From: an uncultured Paracoccaceae bacterium
GTDB lineage: Bacteria > Pseudomonadota > Alphaproteobacteria > Rhodobacterales > Rhodobacteraceae
DNA length: 5,232 nt
Assembly (NCBI GenBank): GCA_937927675.1
Contig: CALBSG010000091.1
Location: forward strand, 1 to 5,232
Direction of reading: 5' to 3'
The translations under genes were made by a program, and so were the position numbers. The notes beneath the pieces are model-generated. The model saw only the letters and a list, made by a program, of their open reading frames with translations, did no database searches and was not told the origin of the DNA. How positions within the stretch are numbered: position 1 is the first letter of the stretch; every line of letters begins with the position of its first letter. This document shows, one piece after another, positions 1 to 4,111 of the stretch.

Positions 1-178
1 CGCCGCCCGCGGCACCGCGACCACCCGAATGCACCTGCGCCTTGACGACCCAAGCCTTGCCGCCCAGTTCGCGGGCACGATAGCCCGCCTGTTCGGGGCT
101 ATAGGCCAAACCGCCGCGCGGCACCGGCACGCCGAAACGGGCAAGAATTTCCTTGGCCTGATATTCGTGGATGTCCAT
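1..178 (-). CDS. mtkA: Malate-CoA ligase (malate thiokinase) beta subunit, 5'-end only
   Basis: Only the first 59 codons are in the window; the gene runs off the left edge. The visible protein begins MDIHEYQAKEILARFGVPVP and continues to a VVKAQVHSGGRG motif at about residues 44-55. This is the start of the ATP-grasp domain of the SucC/MtkA family, whose members join CoA to a dicarboxylate using ATP or GTP. SucC (succinyl-CoA synthetase beta) and MtkA (malate-CoA ligase beta) share this N-terminus. I prefer MtkA because the gene follows mcl1, which uses malyl-CoA, and because the GGLAYSPEQAGYRARELGG stretch resembles MtkA proteins as I remember them. The start is well supported: ATG at 178-176 is preceded by a perfect GGAGG (184-188) with 5-nt spacing. 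The residue after GRG is Ala, where most SucC proteins have Lys (GRGKAGG). The next gene is probably mtkB or sucD, but it is outside the window. SucC is the main alternative. Confidence 0.78.
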   Translation of the reverse strand, partial: MDIHEYQAKEILARFGVPVPRGGLAYSPEQAGYRARELGGKAWVVKAQVHSGGRGAAGG

Positions 179-206
179 GCTATCCTCCGTGAAATTGCTT
201 TGGGTG

Positions 207-228
207 TTCAAGCCGCGCAGGGCTTGAA
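207..228 (-). repeat. Intercistronic hairpin between mcl1 and mtkA
   Basis: TTCAAGCC (207-214) and GGCTTGAA (221-228) form a perfect 8-bp inverted repeat with a 6-nt loop. It starts 9 nt after the mcl1 stop codon and ends about 18 nt before the mtkA Shine-Dalgarno. There is no T-run after it on the minus strand, so it is not a textbook intrinsic terminator. It may stabilise the mcl1 mRNA 3' end, cause partial attenuation before mtkA, or have no role. The inverted repeat is seen directly; any function is inference. Confidence 0.5.
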
Positions 229-237
229 AGGCTGCGA

Positions 238-1197
238 TCAGCGTGCCGAAATGGCGTCGGCCAGCACCAGCACGTTCATCGCCATGCGTTCAGACGCGGC
301 GTCAATCATGCGACCGTCAAGCGAGGCGGCACCTTTGCCCTGCGCTTCGGCCTTGCGCAGTTCTTCAACGATGCGGCGGGCGCGAGTGACTTCAACCTCG
401 GGCGGCGAGAACACGTCATTGGCCAGCGCCACCTGCTTGGGATGGATCGCCCATTTGCCGACCATGCCAAGGGTGGCGGACCGCAGCGCCTGCGCGCGGA
501 AGCCCTCATCGTCGGAAAAATCGCCAAAGGGGCCGTCGACGGGCAACACGCCATGGGTGCGGCAGGCGGCGACGATGGCGGCTTGCGCCCAATGCCACGG
601 GTCGGACCAGTGTTTTGCCCCCTCGCGCAGCATGTAATAGTTTTCTTGCGTGCCGCCGATGCCAGTGGTCTGCATCCCCATCGAGGCCGCGAAATCGGCC
701 GCGCCAAGGCTCATGGCCTGCAAGCGGGGGCTGGAGGCTGCGATTTCCTCGACATGGGCGATGCCCGCGGCGGATTCGATGATGACTTCGAAAGAGATGG
801 GTTTCGTGCGGCCTTTGGCGCGTTCAATGGCTGTCACCAGCGCATCCACCGCATAGACATCTGCCGCGCAGCCGACTTTCGGGATCATAATCTGGTCAAG
901 CCGCGGCCCGGCCTGTTCGAGCAGGTCCACAACGTCGCGATACCAATAGGGCGTATCAAGGCCGTTGATCCGCACCGACAGGGTCTTCTTGCCCCAATCG
1001 AGTGTGTTTATTGCGGTGATGATATTAGCGCGGGCGGCGTCCTTGTCTGACGGTGCCACCGAATCTTCGAGATCAAGGTTGATGACATCCGCAGCACTGG
1101 CCGCCATTTTTTCAAAGAGCGCCGGGCGCGAGCCGGGGCCGAAAAGTTGGCAACGGTTCGGGCGGGCAGGGGGCAGAGGCTGGAGGCGGAAGCTCAT
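238..1197 (-). CDS. mcl1: L-malyl-CoA/beta-methylmalyl-CoA lyase
   Basis: This 319-aa cytosolic lyase of the HpcH/HpaI-CitE family reversibly cleaves (S)-malyl-CoA to acetyl-CoA and glyoxylate, and beta-methylmalyl-CoA to propionyl-CoA and glyoxylate. These are steps of the ethylmalonyl-CoA pathway and, in methylotrophs, the serine cycle. The sequence, starting MSFRLQPLPPARPNRCQLFG, closely matches Rhodobacter Mcl1 as I remember it, and the usual length is about 318 aa. Visible motifs are FGPGSRP (19-25), INLDLEDSVAP (39-49), Arg76 in SVRINGLDTP, Glu141 in FEVIIESAAGI and Asp168 in SLGAADFAASMG. Glu141 and Asp168 are the expected Mg2+ ligands. GKWAIHP (247-253) and a C-terminal GRMID (Asp299) are also present; Asp299 is in the region that closes over the active site in this family. 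The chosen ATG (1197-1195) has GAGAG upstream with good spacing, and homologues begin here. It probably forms an operon with mtkA. Its promoter lies in the divergent gap with the epimerase gene. Confidence 0.95.
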   Translation of the reverse strand: MSFRLQPLPPARPNRCQLFGPGSRPALFEKMAASAADVINLDLEDSVAPSDKDAARANIITAINTLDWGKKTLSVRINGLDTPYWYRDVVDLLEQAGPRLDQIMIPKVGCAADVYAVDALVTAIERAKGRTKPISFEVIIESAAGIAHVEEIAASSPRLQAMSLGAADFAASMGMQTTGIGGTQENYYMLREGAKHWSDPWHWAQAAIVAACRTHGVLPVDGPFGDFSDDEGFRAQALRSATLGMVGKWAIHPKQVALANDVFSPPEVEVTRARRIVEELRKAEAQGKGAASLDGRMIDAASERMAMNVLVLADAISAR

Positions 1198-1258
1198 CGG
1201 AATTCTCTCGGCAATGAAGTTTCGTTTTGGCTTGTCGTTTGGGTATATTGTTGCGCGT

Positions 1259-1294
1259 CTTGCTGCAAGTGCGAATTGCAGGTGCAGCAATTGC
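1259..1294. promoter_or_regulatory. Cluster of TTGC/GCAA palindromes in the mcl1/epimerase divergent region
   Basis: The 179-bp gap 1198-1376 separates the divergent mcl1 and epimerase genes. It contains CTTGCTGCAAG (1259-1269, perfect around a central T), GCGAATTGC (1271-1279, imperfect) and GCAATTGC (1287-1294, perfect). The last two also sit in an imperfect direct repeat that begins GTGC and ends AATTGC. Repeated TTGC/GCAA half-sites resemble, as I recall, the TTTGCAAA-type sites of RamB/PccR-like short-chain acyl-CoA regulators, which would suit mcl1. An AT-rich core TATATT (1244-1249) lies alongside. On the plus strand it has TTCGTT 17 nt upstream (1221-1226). On the minus strand, TTGCAG inside the first palindrome could act as a -35 to TATACC, though with short 15-nt spacing. 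The palindromes are seen directly; the regulator identity is inference. I see nothing further in 1301-1376 except the Shine-Dalgarno of the next gene. Confidence 0.4.
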
Positions 1295-1376
1295 GCCGCA
1301 TCATCTGTGACGCTCTGTGCTTGCCCTTGGCTGCCGGGCGCGCAAAGACTGCCTAAACCGCAACGAGGGGCCGCTG

Positions 1377-2339
1377 ATGCTGACCGTTACGCCTGAAACT
1401 TTCGCGCTTGCCCAGACGTTCACCATTTCGCGTGGGTCAAAGACCCATGCCCATGTGTTGACGGTGCGGGTGACGCGGGGCGGGGTGACGGGCTGGGGCG
1501 AATGTGTGCCCTATGCCCGTTATGGCGAGACGCTGGAGTCGGTCACGGCGCAGATACGTTCGTTGCCCGAAGGGATCACGCGGATGGCGCTGCAAGATGC
1601 CTTGCCGCCCGGCGCGGCGCGCAACGCGGTGGATTGCGCCCTGTGGGACTGGGAGGCGAAGGCGGCCGGCAAGCGGGTTTGGCAAATGGCCGGGCTGCAC
1701 ATGCCGGGGCCAAAGGTGGTGACCTATACCCTGTCGCTGGATACGCCAGAGGCGATGCGGAACATGGCGGCACAACATGCCCATCGCCCGGTGTTGAAAA
1801 TCAAACTTGGCACGCCCGACGATATGCCCCGGCTGGAGGCCGTGCGGGCCGGCGCGCCGAAGGCCCGTATCATCATCGACGCCAATGAGGGCTGGACGCC
1901 CGAGGTCTATTCCGATCTCGCGCCGCATCTGGTGCGGCTGGGCGTAGCTTTGGTTGAGCAACCTCTGCCTGCGGGGCGCGATGAGATGTTGGCCGAAATC
2001 GCCCGCCCGCTGCCGGTTTGTGCCGATGAGTCTTGCTTTGATGCCGCCAGCCTGCCCGCGCTGAAGGGGCGGTATGACATGATCAACCTCAAGCTTGATA
2101 AGACCGGCGGTCTGACCGAAGCCTTGCGGACACGCGAGACGGCGGCACTGCTGGGCTTTGGGTTGATGGTAGGGTGTATGGTGGGGTCATCCCTTGCTAT
2201 GGCCCCCGCGGTGCTTGTGGCGCAGACGGCTTTGGAAACAGACCTTGACGGGCCACTTCTTCTGCGGGAAGACCGCCCGCATCCGTTGCGCTATGACGAG
2301 CATGGCGTACATCCTTCCGATCCGCAGCTTTGGGGATAG
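1377..2339 (+). CDS. dgcA: Enolase-superfamily epimerase: N-acetyl-D-Glu racemase DgcA / L-Ala-D/L-Glu epimerase family
   Basis: This 320-aa protein belongs to the muconate-lactonizing subgroup of the enolase superfamily, which uses Mg2+ and two lysines for 1,1-proton transfer at a carbon next to a carboxylate. An N-terminal capping domain (about 1-110, with GWGECVPYARYGET at 39-52) precedes the barrel. The barrel shows KIKLG (141-145, KxK catalytic lysine), metal ligands Asp168 (IIIDANEGW), Glu194 (VEQPLP) and Asp217 (CADESC), and a second lysine in NLKLDKTGGLTEAL (from 237). A DLDGP motif (289-293) resembles the DxD of dipeptide epimerases such as E. coli YcjG, which bind the substrate amino group. 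Relatives include L-Ala-D/L-Glu epimerases and DgcA, which acts on N-acetyl-D-glutamate. The usual DgcA partner, DgcN, is not adjacent, so the substrate is open. The ATG at 1377 has GAGGGG (1365-1370) 6 nt upstream. It is co-transcribed with the aminotransferase gene 3 bp downstream. Confidence 0.87.
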   Translation: MLTVTPETFALAQTFTISRGSKTHAHVLTVRVTRGGVTGWGECVPYARYGETLESVTAQIRSLPEGITRMALQDALPPGAARNAVDCALWDWEAKAAGKRVWQMAGLHMPGPKVVTYTLSLDTPEAMRNMAAQHAHRPVLKIKLGTPDDMPRLEAVRAGAPKARIIIDANEGWTPEVYSDLAPHLVRLGVALVEQPLPAGRDEMLAEIARPLPVCADESCFDAASLPALKGRYDMINLKLDKTGGLTEALRTRETAALLGFGLMVGCMVGSSLAMAPAVLVAQTALETDLDGPLLLREDRPHPLRYDEHGVHPSDPQLWG

Positions 2340-2342
2340 ACC

Positions 2343-3203
2343 ATGACCCGCACCGTTTTCCTGAATGGCGATTATCTGCCCGAGACCGAGGCCAAAGTGT
2401 CGGTCTTTGACCGTGGGTTTCTGATGGCCGATGGGGTCTATGAGGTGACCTCCGTTCTGGGCGGCAAGTTGATCGACTTTGCCGGCCATTGCGTGCGTCT
2501 GGCGCGCAGCCTGTCGGAACTGGAGATGAAGAACCCCCATACCGAGGCGGAATGGCTGGCCATTCATCGCGAGTTGGTGGCACGGAACGGTATCGTCGAC
2601 GGCATGATCTATCTGCAGGTGACGCGTGGCAATCCGGGCGACCGCGATTTTGCCTATCCGGGGCCGGAAACCGAGCCGACCGTGGTGCTGTTCACCCAGT
2701 CGAAGCCGGGCCTTGCTGAAAACCCCGCCGCGAAAACCGGCTGGAAGGTTATCTCGATCCCGGACATCCGCTGGGGCCGCCGGGACATCAAGACGGTGCA
2801 GCTGCTTTATCCGTCGATGGGCAAGATGGCGGCCAAAAAGGCCGGGGTCGATGATAGCTGGTTTGTCGAAGACGGCGTGGTGACCGAAGGCACCTCGAAC
2901 AACGCCTATATCGTCAAGGGCAACAAGATCATCACGCGGGCCTTGTCGCATGACATCCTGCACGGCATCACCCGCGCTGCCGTTCTGCGTTTCGCAGTCG
3001 AGGCGCAGATGGACGTCGAGGAGCGCGCCTTTACCATTGCGGAAGCCCAAAGCGCGGATGAGGCCTTTATCACCTCTGCATCCGCCTTCGTTATGCCGGT
3101 GGTGGAAGTTGACGGCAAAGCCGTTGGCACCGGCAAGCCGGGTGCCGTGGTGGCACGGCTGCGCGAGATTTATCTTGATGAGATGCGCAAGGCGGCGATC
3201 TAA
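2343..3203 (+). CDS. dat: D-amino-acid aminotransferase (fold-type IV PLP enzyme)
   Basis: This 286-aa cytosolic enzyme matches the family length of about 280-290. Family members transfer the amino group between D-amino acids and 2-oxo acids, typically D-Ala plus 2-oxoglutarate giving pyruvate plus D-Glu. Fold-type IV features are visible in order: FLNGDYLPETEAKVSVFDRG (6-25), ADGVYE (29-34), Lys150 in DIKTVQLL as the Schiff-base lysine, TEGTSNN (181-187) with Glu182 facing the PLP ring nitrogen, LHGITR (206-211) and TSASAFVMPV (244-253) for phosphate binding. DIRW and DIKTVQLL match D-amino-acid rather than branched-chain aminotransferases. The carboxylate-trap motif, RxH in the Bacillus enzyme, reads Arg101-Asp102-Phe103 here, so specificity may be shifted. 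The ATG lies 3 nt after the epimerase stop, and its Shine-Dalgarno (GGGGA, 2332-2336) overlaps the last epimerase codon, which implies tight coupling. A branched-chain or 4-amino-4-deoxychorismate-type relative is less likely. Confidence 0.88.
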   Translation: MTRTVFLNGDYLPETEAKVSVFDRGFLMADGVYEVTSVLGGKLIDFAGHCVRLARSLSELEMKNPHTEAEWLAIHRELVARNGIVDGMIYLQVTRGNPGDRDFAYPGPETEPTVVLFTQSKPGLAENPAAKTGWKVISIPDIRWGRRDIKTVQLLYPSMGKMAAKKAGVDDSWFVEDGVVTEGTSNNAYIVKGNKIITRALSHDILHGITRAAVLRFAVEAQMDVEERAFTIAEAQSADEAFITSASAFVMPVVEVDGKAVGTGKPGAVVARLREIYLDEMRKAAI

Positions 3204-3211
3204 GGCCGCCT
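3190..3211. terminator. Possible hairpin at the convergent gene ends
   Basis: AGGCGGC (3190-3196) and GCCGCCT (3205-3211) form a perfect 7-bp GC-rich stem with an 8-nt loop. It spans the end of the aminotransferase gene and the last codons of the convergent amidohydrolase gene. Its position fits a bidirectional transcription end, but no clear U-tract follows on either strand, and GC-rich DNA yields such stems by chance. Confidence 0.3.
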
Positions 3212-3953
3212 AAAGCCCTGCCAGAACCTGCGTGAGAATGGGGGCCAGCCGCGCCGCCCAAGCGCGCTGCTCTGCCTCTGTGCCGATCAGGTCGTTCCTG
3301 ATTTCGATCAGGGTATTGTGCCGCCCCGGTGTCAGGGCGTGGCGGTCAATCGCATCGCCGGGCAAATGGCCCGAGTAGGGTTCGTTGTCACCGACGCAAA
3401 GATCCGGCTCTTGCCGCAGCCGGGCAATCAACGGCAGGGAAAACCGGCTGTCGAGATGCGAATGCAGGACGCCCACCTGCCACGGCCGAGGGCTGCGGCC
3501 TTTCAGGCAGGGGGTGAAAGAGTGGATCGCCACAATCACGGTGTCGGGCCTGCGGGCGGCCAAACCGGCATAGGCGGTGTGGTAGGGGCGATAAAGTCGG
3601 TCGAGTCGTTCCTCGACCCCTGTGCTGTCGATGTGGCGATTGGCCGGAATGATCGTGCCGTCATAAAGCCGCATCACCAGCGTCGGGTCATCTTCGCCCC
3701 GGTTGGGATCGATCACCAGCCGCGAGAAGTTGGACAGGATCGCGGGGCTGTCCAGTGCCTCTGCCAGTGCGCGCGTCAACCCTGCCGCCCCGACATCCCA
3801 GGCGATGTGTCGGGCCATATCTTCGGCTGCGATGCCAAGATTGCCGCCAGAAACCCAGTTTGGCACCCGATTTGACGCGTGATCACAGGTCACCAGCCAG
3901 CGGCCGGGGCGGCTTTCGCCAAGGATCTGGAACGCGTCAGACACTGGTGTCAC
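3210..3953 (-). CDS. N-formylglutamate amidohydrolase family protein
   Basis: This 247-aa protein belongs to the N-formylglutamate amidohydrolase family (HutG-like, PF05013). Characterised members hydrolyse N-formyl-L-glutamate to formate and glutamate at the end of a histidine degradation route. Visible motifs are RWLVTCDHASNRVP (about 18-31), MARHIAWDVGAAGLTRALAE, NFSRLVIDPNRGEDDPT (75-91), AIHSFTP (142-148), DNEPYSGHLPGD (189-200) and IEIRNDLI (216-223). The conserved His/Asp/Glu residues here are probably metal and substrate ligands. No hut genes are nearby, so the substrate may be another N-acylated or N-formyl amino acid, perhaps linked to the neighbouring D-amino-acid genes. That link is inference. 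The start is uncertain: I chose GTG at 3953 with AAGGG about 10 nt upstream, while GTG at 3944 with AGGG 8 nt upstream is equally plausible. It converges on the aminotransferase gene and diverges from pyk. The first residues before FQILG are poorly conserved in the family. Confidence 0.85.
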   Translation of the reverse strand: MTPVSDAFQILGESRPGRWLVTCDHASNRVPNWVSGGNLGIAAEDMARHIAWDVGAAGLTRALAEALDSPAILSNFSRLVIDPNRGEDDPTLVMRLYDGTIIPANRHIDSTGVEERLDRLYRPYHTAYAGLAARRPDTVIVAIHSFTPCLKGRSPRPWQVGVLHSHLDSRFSLPLIARLRQEPDLCVGDNEPYSGHLPGDAIDRHALTPGRHNTLIEIRNDLIGTEAEQRAWAARLAPILTQVLAGL

Positions 3954-4023
3954 CCTTTTGTTACCCTTTGCCGCCAGTGTTCGACCGGAAAAGCCGGGGT
4001 TTTGCAACAGGCAGGCAGAAAAA

Positions 4024-4035
4024 GTTAGCGCTAAC
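4024..4035. promoter_or_regulatory. Perfect 12-bp palindrome GTTAGCGCTAAC, probable LacI-family (CceR-like) operator
   Basis: GTTAGCGCTAAC is a perfect palindrome with a central CG, the form typical of LacI-family operators. It is followed by A (4036), giving 13 of 14 matches to TGTTAGCGCTAACA, which I recall as the site for CceR, the central carbon and energy regulator of Rhodobacter. It lies 12 bp upstream of the proposed pyk -35 and 76 bp before the pyk start. It is also 70 bp upstream of the divergent amidohydrolase gene. The palindrome is seen directly; the regulator identity is from memory and inference. Confidence 0.62.
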
Positions 4036-4047
4036 AGGTCTGGCCCG

Positions 4048-4076
4048 TTGCCCCTTTGGGCAATTTCGGTCATAAA
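4048..4076 (+). promoter_or_regulatory. Candidate sigma-70 promoter for pyk
   Basis: TTGCCC (4048-4053) and CATAAA (4071-4076) are separated by exactly 17 bp, and each matches 4 of 6 consensus bases. A start around 4083 would leave a 5' leader of roughly 30 nt containing AAAGGA and AAGG purine runs before the pyk ATG. The palindrome at 4024-4035 sits just upstream, where a bound protein could affect polymerase. Confidence 0.42.
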
Positions 4077-4111
4077 CTCGGCAACAAGAAAGAACAAAGG
4101 ACAAGGCCGCC

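Noticed and set aside
442..1050. 202-codon open frame on the plus strand
   Set aside because: It lies wholly opposite mcl1, whose motifs are intact, and shows low-complexity shadow-frame composition.
1198..1290. In-frame upstream extension of mcl1 by 31 codons
   Set aside because: The extension runs through the AT-rich promoter area and the palindromes. Known Mcl1 proteins start at MSFRLQP, which has its own Shine-Dalgarno.
1317..1376. In-frame upstream start for the epimerase gene
   Set aside because: The extra 20 residues do not resemble the family N-terminus, whereas ATG 1377 has GAGGGG at 6-nt spacing.
2187..3050. 287-codon open frame on the minus strand
   Set aside because: It is antisense to the epimerase end and to the aminotransferase, rich in His, Arg and Gln as expected for a shadow frame in high-GC DNA, and has no recognisable domain.
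3984..4003. CCGG-AAAAG-CCGG followed by GGTTTT, resembling a small terminator
   Set aside because: The stem is only 4 bp and the position is upstream of pyk, in the divergent gap where no transcript needs to end.
3954..4097. 48-codon extension of the amidohydrolase reading frame to an ATG at 4097
   Set aside because: It would cross the 12-bp palindrome and the pyk promoter, and it adds residues not found in the family. GTG starts at 3953 or 3944 have Shine-Dalgarno-like sequences.
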